Assembly: GCA_965644295.1 (NCBI GenBank)
Contig: CBFFRP010000080.1
Span: 248,001-312,000 of the forward strand
Direction of reading: 5' to 3'
From: Paraphysomonas bandaiensis
Taxonomy: Eukaryota; Chrysophyceae
Length of the DNA: 64,000 nucleotides
The notes below the pieces were generated by a model that saw only the letters and a list, made by a program, of their open reading frames with translations, was not told where the DNA came from and ran no database searches. The position numbers were made by a program, and so were the translations under genes. This document shows positions 11,840 through 26,200 of this stretch, one piece after another (within the stretch, counting starts at the first letter, position 1; every line of letters begins with the position of its first letter).

Positions 11840-13360
11840 AACAATGCTAGGTGTCAGACCCTTCTGAGGCAGCTCAAGAACAATCTCACTCCCCAGGAAC
11901 AACTTGAGTATATACACAATAAAATGAGCAGCGTTTGGCTAATTTAGTCAGTTTGTAGATGAAGTAGACTGTTAAATAGTCACGATGGAGAAGTTGTGCC
12001 TTAGCTCTGATAAGGAATGTAAAAGCACTTTTGTGCACAGGTCAGGATAATTGATTACGAAGCGTATAAATTGATAATGCAATATATGCCGAGGCTTCAT
12101 TTCATGTTTGCATGATAGCTAGTGATCTACAGGCCGCTTGGCTACGCGGATGAGTCACCATCCCCAACACAACGCAGCACAATCGACAACGTAGTCACAT
12201 GCACAGGTTAGTACTACTAACAATAATACCTTGTTGACTACCTCAGCAACACATGGTGAACTGAAACAAATCTACAAATGGATTGATGCGTTTACCCTCC
12301 TAGGACTGCAACTATATATAGCACAGCGCATAATACATCTAAACAAGGTGCAACCACATACGACGTCCGCCGAGTTATTGTCGACGTGCAGCCAACACAG
12401 CATCCTTATCGACATCAATACACACAGGGCGCTGTGAGAAAGTAAATATAAATCTCACACTCATATCAGTATATACCTTCAAATCAGAGGGGTCAATTTG
12501 ACATGATACTCACTGGAGTTATTCTCATGTGAGTCTCTCTGATGATCAGCTCTGCAGTATGAGTATATTCATATGCTCTGTTTCAAATCACTAAATTGAA
12601 TATTATACAAAATCATCCGATCGTATTACCTGAGAGCCCTCTGGCGTTATATGACAGTCATGGCCACGGAATCAACTCTGCTATCTCTGTCTTTGAAATA
12701 GACCAACTCTCCTGTATGATCACCAGCTAATTCACAACCAGCAGCATGTGGCATGAAAACATTATGAGTTCATCTCCACGCAGAGTGTGTTCATGATTAC
12801 AGCAAATATCAGAGTCTGCTCCAGTGCACTGTATTCTATAGGCGTTGTTTGTTCCACTGGAGGACTTCCAAAAATGCTGCAGTATGGAGTACGGTGTATG
12901 AAGAAATGGTCGAAGTGCAGAATTCCCCTGCTGCTGCTGTACCTGGTGAACAGCAGTGTATTCTGCTGTATTCTGCATGTTGTATCCTGCCATATTTTAT
13001 GTACGACAGTGGTACTGTACGAGCAGAGTGTGAATGGAGGGAGGGCCAGGGGAGGGATCAAGTGGATATGATGTTAAGCTAACACATCGCATGGTCTTAA
13101 GATAGTTCAAATTTGATATTGATGTGAATGAGGCCAAACTTTGGTAATAATCTTATGAAGTGCGTTTACCGTCAATTTTCACGATCGCACTTGCGTTATT
13201 TTTCAATCTCGGCTCAATCAATCCAACCATTTCTCAATCCAACCAAGCGTAACTTACCAAGTGTGTTAGGAGCAATCCTAATGACTTTCCACATTATTAT
13301 TTGTTTAAAGCAACAGAAAATAATAGAAGGGTCTAACACGAAGGTATTCAAAATATTAAA
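11840..13360. other. Region upstream of the PKS gene, no gene supported
   Basis: Short ORFs overlap on both strands (for example 12727-13082) but none has a recognisable domain. The last 250 bases are AT-rich, as expected for a promoter and 5' untranslated region of the PKS gene, with AAATATTAAA directly before the ATG at 13361. I could not identify a transcription start. Confidence 0.4.
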
Positions 13361-14251
13361 ATGTACGCGAGAGCAGCGACGCAAAGTGATGTGTATGATT
13401 TACTGGAACTTGAGAGGTGTTGTTGGGCAACACACCTTCAAGCCACTGAACAAACCATTCGAAACAGGATAACTCGCAACCCTTATGGCCAGTTCGTTGT
13501 TGTAATTAATGATACACTATGCGGTGCTCTGTATACACAAACCATTTTGAGTTCTAAAGAATTAGTTTCCGGAAAATTTGAGAACCAAGAAGATCTCCAC
13601 AACGAGAGAGGAACCACACTTCAACTGCTTGCTATTGCGGTGCAGAGTGTCAGCACAGGAAATCCTGCGGCGTTTTTACGTGATTATGCTCTTCAAGTAG
13701 CCAGAGATGATGCCAAAATCACAACTGTTGTTGCTATGACACGGTGCAGTGCGTACGCACAACAGAGTACAGGTGACTACAACAGATATGTGTTAAGCTG
13801 TAAGGATCCAACTATATTTTTCCATGTTTCTGGTGGTGCTACGATTGAGCAAATTGTTGAGAACTACCGTCCTGAAGATCGTGCTAATCTGGGCAGTGCA
13901 ATTTTGATACGTTATTCTTTGGATGCTTGCGTCAATGCGCCCACCTCTGGGGCATTTCCCGAGAAGTCTGAGGAATTTAGTGCTCCAATAGCGAGCACTC
14001 TTCTTGAAGATATCTGCAAGAAGCTTATCGAAATAAATCCACAGTGTGCATTTGTTAATGATCTTGGCGGAACTCCACTGATGACTGTAATCGACTCGCT
14101 CCAAGTTCTTGTTCTACACAGTTGGTTGGAGACAAGGTTGAGCCGTGACCTCTCACCAACATTTCTCTTTAATTATACCACACCGAAGAGCATTATTAAC
14201 GGCATATATGGATCACCAGTTGCATCTGAAATATCGTACCAATCTTCTTCT
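13361..14251 (+). other. PKS loading module: GNAT-like domain and ACP0 (residues 1-297)
   Basis: Residues 1-190 look like the GNAT-like starter domain known from CurA and related bacterial PKSs, which decarboxylates malonyl-CoA and passes acetyl to the ACP. Candidates for its functional residues are W22, T127, H155 and R170. As I remember CurA (W249, T355, H389, R404), the spacings 105/28/15 resemble 106/34/15. Matching motifs are MTRCSAY, FFHVSGGA and NYRPEDR. A carrier domain follows with the phosphopantetheine serine at S246 (TVIDSLQ) and the usual PTFLFNY helix end. There is no KS-Q or loading AT, so acetyl starter is the likely choice. Confidence 0.8.
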
Positions 14252-17200
14252 GAGCCATTGGCAATTATTGGTACCTCATGCAAATTTCCTGGTGAAATAA
14301 ACTCTCTGCATGATATGTGGCGGAATATTGTCTCGAAAGCATGTGCCTCATCTGAAGTCCCATTTGATCGGTGGGACTTAAACGCTTTAGATTTAGAGAA
14401 ACATGGACTCGATCCCAGCCGTCAAAGTTGTGTAAATTTGGGATCTTTTTTGTCCTCAGTCGCACAATTCGATCCTACTTTTTTCGGTATGGGCCAAAGC
14501 GAGGCAGAAAACGTGGATCCACATCAGAGACTTGTTTTAGAAATGGCTGTTCGTGCACTTGCGGATAGTAATATGTCACGAGATAAGTTAGAAGGGCAGT
14601 GTGTGGGAGTATGGGTTGGTATGTCGGGTACTGATGTTAATTCGTTGCCTGGTTGTGGACTGAATGAAAATCACACCGTCTACTCTGCAACTGGATCGTC
14701 TGTTGCTGTGACAGCTGGGAGATTGTCATATCTCTTGGGATTACGTGGACCGGCCATGGTGGTTGATACGGCATGTTCCTCTTCACTAGTTGCACTAAAT
14801 CAGGCTTGTGAGGCTCTCCGAACGGGGAAGTGTAATGCTGCTGTCGTCTCTGCTGTAAATCTCATTTTGACACCATGGACATCTGTTGCGTATGCACGGG
14901 CAGGAATGACATCGCCGGATGGCAAGTGCCACACCTTTGATGAATCCGCCAACGGATACTGCAGAGCTGAAGGATGTGGTGCCTTAGTGTTGAAACGATT
15001 GAGTGATGCAGAACGAGATAATGATGGTATTTATGCAGTTGTTCGAGGGTCGGCAGTGATGCAGGACGGTAAGAGTGCTAGTTTGACAGCCCCCAATGGT
15101 CTTGCCCAGGAGCAGCTTCTTCGTGCGGCATTATCAGATGCTGGAGTGGATGCTGGTGATGTATCTCTTATTGAGGCTCATGGGACTGGGACGAAATTAG
15201 GTGATCCTATTGAGACGGAGGCTTTATCGTCGGTATATGGTCATGGGCGGAGTGAAGAGAATACATTGTATGTTTCGAGTGTAAAAGCGAATATCGGTCA
15301 TATGGAGGCAGCAGCTGGTATAGGAGGTATATTGTCAGCGATATTGGCACTTCATTATAAGCAAGCTCCTCCAAATGCCCAGCTGCGTGAGCTGAATTCG
15401 AAGGTGGCAGCATCTGTGTCAGGCAGTCCAATTTCGTTTCCCACGGAACCTACACCCTTGGTTCGACATGGGGATCGTCCTTTGTTAGCTGGAGTGAGTT
15501 CATTTGGTTATAGCGGCACAATATCTCATGTGATATTGGAAGAAGCTCCCCTCTCTCACTCCCGCTCGCCTGGTGTACTTTCTAGTAGCAAATCCTCCTC
15601 CACTGTATTGTCGGAAACATGTATAGCGGGTATGGTGTGGCAGTTTGCTGGACAGGGGACACTCAGTGTTGGCGCATTGCGCGATATGTATGAGTCGGAG
15701 TCCACATTTCGTGACGCTTTGAGTCGGTGTGATGATATTCTTCGATCTCATCTGGGTGTAGGTGCATCTGAGTTATTGTATCCTGGGATCTGTGGTAGTT
15801 TGACTGAGATTAGTGCAGCGGAGCACCTTTCGGAGACTGTGTACTCTCAGCCTATACTGGTGGCTCTTGAGTATTGTCTGAGTCAGGTATGGTTGTCACG
15901 GGGTATTCGCCCAGCTGCAGTGATGGGTCACAGTCTAGGAGAGTATGCAGCTGCTATTGTCAGCGGAGTTTTGTCATTGGAGGATAGTTTGCGACTGGTG
16001 TGTATACGTGGTCGCTTGATGCAGGAGAGTGATGGATGTGTGGGTTGCATGTATGCCGTCCGAGCAACAGCTGATGAGGTAATCAGTGCAATCTCTGATT
16101 CAGGTTTGACGAACGAAGTGTCTGTGGCTGCAGTGAATGGACTTCGTAGTGTAGTAGTATCCGGGTCTGTGGATGGAGTTCAGAAAGTGTTGAACAGCAC
16201 TGGTTTGATGAATATAAGCCATCGTCAGTTGAATGTATCGAGGGCATTTCACTCTCCGTTGATGGCAGATATTATTTCTGCTTATGAGAAGGAGCTGCTA
16301 TTAGTACAGTTTAATCATCCGACGGTTAAGTTTGTGTCTACTGTGACGGGACATTATGCGGATGAGGAGTTAATATCATCGTCATATTGGTTGAAGCATA
16401 TATTGCAGCCAGTGTTGTATGAGTCAGCAGTGGAGGTATGTTATAGTGGAGAGAGTCGTGATGGCACCTGTGTGTTTGTTGAGATGGGAGCGAATTCTAC
16501 ATTGAGCCGTTTAGTTCGAGTTAATCGTTTTAACATTGAATGTCTTAATGGGTTTGATATAATTGATATTTCAGCGAAGTACTGTTGGGGTTACCGACCT
16601 CGATATGTTCGTTATAAGCATCCGAATCACCGCGTTTTCCATGATAGCACTATATCTTTACGTGATAAAAGTATATGCTTCTACGGAAATATAACTGGTT
16701 TTCATATTAAAGAGGGTGCTAAATGTTTCCGGAGTTCTGGTGTTTTAGAAGCTGTAACCAGTGCCTTTATTTTGAACACTTTTTCGAAGTTGAACTCTGA
16801 TAATGTCTTCGTATCTTTAATTAATGTAAAGTTTACGCAGCATCGATTTCAGAAAGAGCGCGTTAGCACGGTTGTCTGCGAACTGAATACTTCATCTGAG
16901 TTTTTGCTCTATGCGGCGACTGATAACGATATGTACGAGATTTCAAGTGGCAGTGTTGGACTTAAGAAGCAGTTTGCTACACTCCCGTGTACGAGAGATC
17001 GTAATGGCCTTGACCTTAGCTTTCTCTCCCCATTGGAATTGCGAAGTTTTTCTGATGCTTTTGTCACGCTGAGTACGTTTGAATTTAACGAGGTTTCATT
17101 CCAGAGCACTTTTCGTAATGTTGCAGTTTCCGAAGAGCCAGGCTTCTCGCTTCATCCTGTTATATTCGAAGCAGCATTTCGAAGTTGCACAGCCCATATG

Positions 17201-20200
17201 ACAAAACTTAATATGCACGACGTATGGATATCATACTGTGAGGAAGTTGTGATCAATGGGAATCGCGATTTCCTTCCACTACAATGTAGTAAGTTTTATT
17301 GTCATGGAGTTGTCAAGTCAAGAACTTTGACTAGTGTTGTATATGATATCTTTGTGTGGAATTCACATGGAGATTTTCTCACAACTTTGAGAGGTTTAAC
17401 TGTAGTTCGTAGTGCCACAATTTCAGATCTGTTGTACCTGAACAGTTCCCTCGTTGAGTGTAAGTTTTTGCCTTTATCAAATGACTTAATTGGTATTAGT
17501 ACTCTTGGAATTTTTGGTTTTGAGGGCTTGAGTGTTGGCGTGAAAGAAATTTTAGAAACGGTATATTCGAGCGTGCATATTGAAATGCATGAATTAAGTG
17601 ATATTACGAACAAAACAGCATTGGATAGCTGTGATGCTTGTGTGATTCTACTCGACAAACTGTCCTGTGGAGATATTCGTCATTGTTTAAATATTTTGGA
17701 GGCCGCTTATATGACGTCTTCACCGCGGTTTCTATTTCTTACAGTCAACGCATTATGCAAAGAAATTGAGCCTTTTTCCTCTTTTTATGCTACATTTGCT
17801 GGTGCTGCTCGATGCGCACAATTGGAAAATCGTGAGGCCAAAATATCTGTTGTAGATATGTACTGTACTGGGCAAATTGTCGAAAGTGCAAGCAAAGTCA
17901 TTATAAACGAGCTGCCACTTCTTGGCTCCGAAATGGAGGTAGCATATTGCAACGATTTGCGTAATGTTAGGAGATATGCGCCACTCGATATATCAACTAC
18001 AGGATATATACGCCTATCATGCAGCGAGGATGTCGATCAAGGTACATATATTATTACAGGTGGGTTAGGTGGACTTGGACTATTGACTGCAAGGGTATTA
18101 GCTAGTCATGGTGCGTCTAGATTAGTACTTTTATCTCGATCTGGCAAGGTATCATATACCGGCCAGGGTCTGGAGTTGGAATTGGAGTGGCTTCGGGAGT
18201 CTTCTGGCAGTGAGGTTCATGTGATGTGTTGCGACGTATCTGACGAGTCTTCTGTAGTGGATATGTTGCGAGAGGTTCGTGAGATGGGTGGGGGTATTCG
18301 GGGAATCATTCATGCAGCAGGAGTACTTCGTGATGCGTTGATTCGTGGGGGTGGTGCGGCATCTGGTTGTGCTGATGTGTGGGCATCTAAGGCGCACAGT
18401 GCGTGGTTATTACACAAGCACACGTTGGAGGATTCCCTTTCAACATTTGTTGTATATTCGTCAATCGTATCCGCTATCGGAAATATTGGTCAATCTGCTT
18501 ATGGTGCCGCAAATAGTTATTTGGATGGACTTGTAGAGTATCGTGTTCGTAACGGTTTACCTGGTGTTAGTATTCGGTGGCCGGCGGTTACTGGAGTTGG
18601 TATGGCGGCAGCAACGGGTGTTGATGGCGTAGGTATTACAATTGGGTCATCATCCGTTGAGAATGTATTGAAATGTTTGGTGCTAAGTAATCGTGCCGTT
18701 GAGGGTGTTATCACTATAGCTCCCCATGGTATGAAGGATTGGATGTCTGACAGTATTAAACAACAGTTTTCAAATGTTAGATTGCTTCAACCAGTGCAGA
18801 CTAATACATCTATGGCCGTAACTGGGTCGTCAACTAGGCCCCGAATAAGATCTATTGTCTGTGAGCGGTCTATTGAGGATGTGGTGTATACCGTTCGTAG
18901 TATAGTAGAATCGTTACTAGAAGTCTCCGGCGTCTCCGAAACTGACCAAGTGATGGACATGGGACTGGATTCTCTAGCTGTCACTGAGTTAGCCAGTAAG
19001 TTAGCATCTGAGTTTGGGGTTCGTGTTCTTCCGACGTTGGTGTTTAATTATCCTACACTACGGGATATAACAGGACATATTATAGATCTCCTGGGACTGT
19101 CAGAGTCCATCACAACCACGGAATCACCTGGGTGTCTGCCTCCATATGAGGGAAGGGGAAACAGTGACATGGCCATCATTGGTGTAAGTTGTCGCCTTCC
19201 TGGTGATATTAATGATCTTGAGTCCATGTGGAGCATGTTATGTGGGCGCTGCGACATGACAAGCGAAGTATCACCGTATCGCTGGGACACAGATGGATTG
19301 ATGGCACGTAGTTCACTGGCGGATCCAAGTATATTAAACCGTGTTCGATATGGTGGTTTCTTGTCTGATGAAGTTTTGGAAAGCTTTGATGCATCGTTGT
19401 TTGGAATTTCTGACGCAGAGGCCATGCATATGGATCCTCGTCATAGATTGTTATTGGAAAGCAGTTACGAGGCTCTGGTGGATGCAGGGTATAATGTTTC
19501 TGAGCTGAAAGGAAAGAAAGTTGGGGTTTTCGTCGGGATATCTGGCTTACCAGATAATGACACATCTGATCATCGAAAATCTTTCTCTGTCTATGATGCT
19601 ACTGGAAAGGCGTTGTCCGTAGCAAGTGGAAGAATATCTTATGCATTTGGATTGCAAGGTCCTTGCTGGACCGTAGATACAGCTTGTTCGTCATCAATTG
19701 TGGCTATTCACTCTGCTAGAAGAAGTCTTCAGTTGAAGGAATGTGAGGTGGCAATTGTAGGAACCGCAACGGCACTGACATCTGAATTGAGTATTGCATG
19801 TGCTATGGCTGGCATGACATCGCCTGATGGCAAGTGCTACACCTTTGACGAGTCAGCCAACGGATACTGCAGAGCGGAAGGATGTGGTACCTTAGTGTTG
19901 AAACGATTGAGTGATGCAGAACGAGATAATGATGGTATTTATGCAGTTGTACGAGGGTCGGCAGTGATGCAGGACGGTAAGAGTGCTAGTTTGACAGCCC
20001 CCAATGGTCTTGCCCAGGAGCAGCTTCTTCGTGCGGCATTATCAGATGCCGGTGTGGATGCTGGTGATGTATCTCTTATTGAGGCTCATGGGACTGGGAC
20101 GAAACTAGGTGATCCTATTGAGACGGAGGCTTTATCGTCGGTATATGGTCATGGACGAAGTGAAGAGAATACATTGTATGTTTCTGGTGTAAAAGCGAAT

Positions 20201-23200
20201 ATCGGTCACATGGAGGCAGCAGCTGGTATAGGAGGTATATTGTCAGCGATATTGGCACTTCATTATAAGCAAGCTCCTCCAAATGCCCAGCTGCGTGAGC
20301 TGAACTCGAAGGTGGCAGCATCTGTGTCAGGCAGTCCAATTTCGTTTCCCACGGAACCTACTCCATTGGTTCGACATGGGGATCGTCCTTTGTTAGCTGG
20401 AGTGAGTTCATTTGGTTATAGCGGCACAATATCTCATGTGATATTGGAAGAAGCTCCCATCTCTCACTCCCGCTCGCCTGGTGTACTTTCTAGTAGCAAA
20501 TCCTCCTCCACTGTATTGTCGGAAACATGTATAGCGGGTATGGTGTGGCAATTTGCTGGACAGGGGACACTCAGTGTTGGCGCATTGCGCGATATGTATG
20601 AGTCGGAGTCCACATTTCGTGACGCTTTGAGTCGGTGTGATGATATTCTTCGATCTCATCTGGGTGTAGGTGCATCTGAGTTATTGTATCCTGGGATCTG
20701 TGGTAGTTTGACTGAGATTAGTGCAGCGGAGCACCTTTCGGAGACTGTGTACTCTCAGCCTATACTGGTGGCTCTTGAGTATTGTCTGAGTCAGGTATGG
20801 TTGTCACGGGGTATTCGCCCAGCTGCAGTGATGGGTCACAGTCTAGGAGAGTATGCAGCTGCTATTGTCAGCGGAGTTTTGTCATTGGAGGATAGTTTGC
20901 GACTGGTGTGTATACGTGGTCGCTTGATGCAGGAGAGTGATGGATGTGTGGGTTGCATGTATGCCGTCCGAGCAACAGCTGATGAGGTAATCAGTGCAAT
21001 CTCTGATTCAGGTTTGACGAACGAAGTGTCTGTGGCTGCAGTGAATGGACCTCGTAGTGTGGTAATATCCGGGTCTGTGGATGGAGTTCAGAAAGTGTTG
21101 AACAGCACTGGTTTGATGAATATGAGTCATCGTCAGTTGAATGTATCGAGGGCATTTCACTCTCCGTTGATGGCAGATATTATTTCTGCTTATGAGAAGG
21201 AGCTGCTATTAGTACAGTTTAATCATCCGACGGTTAAGTTTGTGTCTACTGTGACGGGACATTATGCGGATGAGGAGTTAATATCATCGTCATATTGGTT
21301 GAAGCATATATTGCAGCCAGTGTTGTATGAGTCAGCAGTGGAGGTATGTTATAGTGGAGAGAGTCGTGATGGCACCTGTGTGTTTGTTGAGATGGGAGCG
21401 GATTCTACATTGAGCCGTATTGGAGCATCTGCTATTCGTAAAGTTTTGGTGGATACATCTTGTTGTAGTTGGTTACACGGTATGAGTGTTGAGAACTTTT
21501 CAGCTTCTGGATTTAACAAGTTGTTTTCTCATAAACGGTTCCGGCTGAGGAAATTTTATCATCGTTTACTTGATTGTGCTGTTACTAGTTTGTTATCCAG
21601 TGCGACGGAGATGCACACTATCCTACACGGTGGGATCATAAATGAATGGTTAGGTCAACATGTGGTCCGTGGAGACATTGTGCTACCGGGTGCAGCAATG
21701 ATAGATATGGGCCTTGCTGTGGCATTGAGACAGCGTGTTGTTCATCAGAGCACTTATTCTGACGTGGTACTTCACTTGGAAGCGTTCAGTGTCACTCGAC
21801 CTCTCATTGTAGTTGACAGCAGTGCGTCTTCTACGTCCCCAACTGAGATGTGGTGTGTACATAGGGATGATAATAATATTCAGTGGCAAAGTTGTTTGGA
21901 TGGAAATAATGTAGAATTGAATGCTCAGTGTTCTGTAAATACTGTAAAAAATGGGGTACCAGTGGAGTGGCATGAATTAGAGAAGAAACTGATTGCACTA
22001 CGTGAAATTTGCAACCACGAACTCAACGTTTCTCAGCTGTACGCACGATTTGTTGACAGTGGTTTGTGTTATGGGCCTAAGTTTCAACTAGTAACGTCCT
22101 TGCATTGTGATACTGATGGGAAGAATGTTATCTCTCGATTGTCAATCGGGGATGTCAGTATGACTAGTTTATATTTGTTGCCGCCTCCATTTTTGGATGC
22201 CGTGCTACAGTCTGCTGTGGCAGCTAATATGTTTAGAGGTATCGAAGAGATGCAAGTACCATATGCCATCGACAATGTATGGTTGCGATGTGATGGATTA
22301 GCATCTCTGTGGGCAGCCGAGTGGTGTGAGGTCCATGTCGAGGCTCGCAGCATCACATCTGAGATGTCGATATTCGACCTGTATTTGTTTAGTGGGTCTG
22401 GTGAAGCTGTTTTAGTTGTAAATGGGTTGCGATGTGTTAGTTTTTCCGGAGGCTTGATGGATTCATGCAATTTGTTCTTGCATCGGTGGACTCCCTCAGT
22501 TTCTCCTTGCATTGATGGGGTTGCATTACATCATGTGTTGATTCTTGGTGACCCCGCTATGGGGAATATGTTGGGTCATGCACTGAATGAATATACCACT
22601 GTTGGTGCGATTGACATGGCTGCAAAAGATAATGTGAAGAACTATGACTTGGTTATTTTACAAGCTGGTGGTGATGCTGAACATGGCGATAGTGGTAGGA
22701 TGGTTACAAAACTTTTAGCCGAACTGGAATGGCTATGTACTCGCACATCTCGTGTTTTAATTTTATCTTATTCAAATGCATCAAGTACCCAAATTAATGC
22801 ATTTAGAAACACTGCTTGCACTTTGTCCGGTATAGTGAAATGTCTTCAATTGGAATGCCCTTTTCTGAAAATGTCTGTTGTAAACGTTGAACCTTATGTT
22901 GCGCTCTCTCAATCCAGTGAATCTGTCCACGAAAATGATACATCATTGTCTTATGCGCAAAGGGTGTTCTCTGCTTTGCAGAATGAGATATCTATAATGG
23001 ACGATGAGATGGAAGTTAAGTATCGTGATGGTGTGCGTATGATGAAGCGCTACGAGCCACTAGATTTACCTGCTATCAATACTGGTGACAATCGCAATGT
23101 GGAGGGAGGTACATTCATCATAACCGGTGGGTTAGGTGGACTTGGACTATTGACTGCAAGGGTATTAGCTAGTCATGGTGCGTCTAGATTAGTACTTTTA

Positions 23201-26200
23201 TCTCGATCTGGCAAGGTATCATATACCGGCCAGGGTCTGGAGTTGGAATTGGAGTGGCTTCGGGAGTCTTCTGGCAGTGAGGTTCATGTGATGTGTTGCG
23301 ACGTATCTGACGAGTCTTCTGTAGTGGATATGTTGCGAGAGGTTCGTGAGATGGGTGGGGGTATTCGGGGAATCATTCATGCAGCAGGAGTACTTCGTGA
23401 TGCGTTGATTCGTGGGGGTGGTGCGGCATCTGGTTGTGCTGATGTGTGGGCATCTAAGGCGCACAGTGCGTGGTTATTACACAAGCACACGTTGGAGGAT
23501 TCCCTTTCAACATTTGTTGTATATTCGTCAATCGTATCCGCTATCGGAAATATTGGTCAATCTGCTTATGGTGCCGCAAATAGTTATTTGGATGGACTTG
23601 TAGAGTATCGTGTTCGTAACGGTTTACCTGGTGTTAGTATTCGGTGGCCGGCGGTTACTGGAGTTGGTATGGCGGCAGCAACGGGTGTTGATGGCGTAGG
23701 TATTACAATTGGGTCATCATCCGTTGAGAATGTATTGAAATGTTTGGTGCTAAGTAATCGTGCCGTTGAGGGTGTTATCACTATAGCTCCCCATGGTATG
23801 AAGGATTGGATGTCTGACAGTATTAAACAACAGTTTTCAAATGTTAGATTGCTTCAACCAGTGCAGACTAATACATCTATGGCCGTAACTGGGTCGTCAA
23901 CTAGGCCCCGAATAAGATCTATTGTCTGTGAGCGGTCTATTGAGGATGTGGTGTATACCGTTCGTAGTATAGTAGAATCGTTACTAGAAGTCTCCGGCGT
24001 CTCCGAAACTGACCAAGTGATGGACATGGGACTGGATTCTCTAGCTGTCACTGAGTTAGCCAGTAAGTTAGCATCTGAGTTTGGGGTTCGTGTTCTTCCG
24101 ACGTTGGTGTTTAATTATCCTACACTACGGGATATAACAGGACATATTATAGATCTCCTGGGACTGTCAGAGTCCATCACAACCACGGAATCACCTGGGT
24201 GTCTGCCTCCATATGAGGGAAGGGGAAACAGTGACATGGCCATCATTGGTGTAAGTTGTCGCCTTCCTGGTGATATTAATGATCTTGAGTCCATGTGGAG
24301 CATGTTATGTGGGCGCTGCGACATGACAAGCGAAGTATCACCGTATCGCTGGGACACAGATGGATTGATGGCACGTAGTTCACTGGCGGATCCAAGTATA
24401 TTAAACCGTGTTCGATATGGTGGTTTCTTGTCTGATGAAGTTTTGGAAAGCTTTGATGCATCGTTGTTTGGAATTTCTGACGCAGAGGCCATGCATATGG
24501 ATCCTCGTCATAGATTGTTATTGGAAAGCAGTTACGAGGCTCTGGTGGATGCAGGGTATAATGTTTCTGAGCTGAAGGGAAAGAAAGTTGGGGTTTTCGT
24601 CGGCTTAACAGGTTTACCAGATAATGACTCATCTGATCATCGAAAATCTTTCTCTGTCTATGATGCTACTGGAAAGGCGTTGTCCGTAGCAAGTGGAAGA
24701 ATATCTTATGCATTTGGATTGCAAGGTCCTTGCTGGACCGTAGATACAGCTTGTTCGTCATCAATTGTGGCTATTCACTCTGCTAAAAGTAGTATGTATC
24801 GAAATGAATGCGATATTGCAGTCGTTTGTTCTTCATCTGTCATTCCATTGGACAGTAGTGTTGCATGTGCTGTGGCTGGCATGACATCGCCTGATGGCAA
24901 GTGCCACACCTTTGACGAGTCAGCCAACGGGTACTGTAGAGCTGAGGGATGTGGTGCCTTAGTGTTGAAGCGATTGAGTGATGCAGAACGAGATAATGAT
25001 GGTATTTATGCAGTTGTACGAGGGTCGGCAGTGATGCAGGACGGTAAGAGTGCTAGTTTGACAGCCCCCAATGGTCTTGCCCAGGAGCAGCTTCTTCGTG
25101 CGGCATTATCAGATGCCGGAGTGGATGCTGGTGATGTATCTCTTATTGAGGCTCACGGGACTGGGACGAAATTAGGTGATCCTATTGAGACGGAGGCTTT
25201 ATCGTCGGTATATGGTCATGGGCGAAGTGAAGAGAATACATTGTATGTTTCTGGTGTAAAAGCGAATATCGGTCACATGGAGGCAGCAGCTGGTATAGGA
25301 GGTATATTGTCAGCGATATTGGCACTTCATTATAAGCAAGCTCCTCCAAATGCCCAGCTGCGTGAGCTGAATTCGAAGGTGGCAGCATCTGTGTCAGGCA
25401 GTCCGATTTCGTTTCCCACGGAACCTACTCCATTGGTTCGACATGGGGATCGTCCTTTGTTAGCTGGAGTGAGTTCATTTGGTTACAGCGGCACAATATC
25501 TCATGTGATATTGGAAGAAGCTCCCATCTCTCACTCCCGCTCGCCTGGTGTACTTTCTAGTAGCAAATCCTCCTCCACTGTATTGTCGGAAACATGTATA
25601 GCGGGTATGGTGTGGCAATTTGCTGGACAGGGGACACTCAGTGTTGGCGCATTGCGCGATATGTATGAGTCGGAATCTACGTTTCGTGACGCTTTGAGTC
25701 GGTGTGATGATATTCTTCGATCTCATCTGGGTGTAGGTGCATCTGAGTTATTGTATCCTGGGATCTGTGGTAGTTTGACTGAGATTAGTGCAGCGGAGCA
25801 CCTTTCGGAGACTGTGTACTCTCAGCCTATACTGGTGGCTCTTGAGTATTGTCTGAGTCAGGTGTGGTTGTCACGGGGTATTCGCCCAGCTGCAGTGATG
25901 GGTCACAGTCTAGGAGAGTATGCAGCTGCTATTGTCAGCGGAGTTTTGTCATTGGAGGATAGTTTGCGACTGGTGTGTATACGTGGTCGCTTGATGCAGG
26001 AGAGTGATGGATGTGTGGGTTGCATGTATGCCGTCCGAGCAACAGCTGATGAGGTAATCAGTGCAATCTCTGATTCAGGTTTGACGAACGAAGTGTCTGT
26101 GGCTGCAGTGAATGGACCTCGTAGTGTGGTAATATCCGGGTCTGTGGATGGAGTTCAGAAAGTGTTGAACAGCACTGGTTTGATGAATATGAGTCATCGT

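Noticed and set aside
12727-13082. Overlapping ORFs on both strands with a CTG-rich patch
   Set aside because: No domain, no splice signals and coding-like pattern on neither strand; likely chance in a locally GC-richer patch.
13128-13472. An upstream ORF with a basic, Ser/Arg-rich N-terminus that could look like a mitochondrial presequence joined to the PKS
   Set aside because: It is in a different frame from the PKS, and a stop at 13334 blocks the PKS frame upstream; no convincing splice pair joins them.
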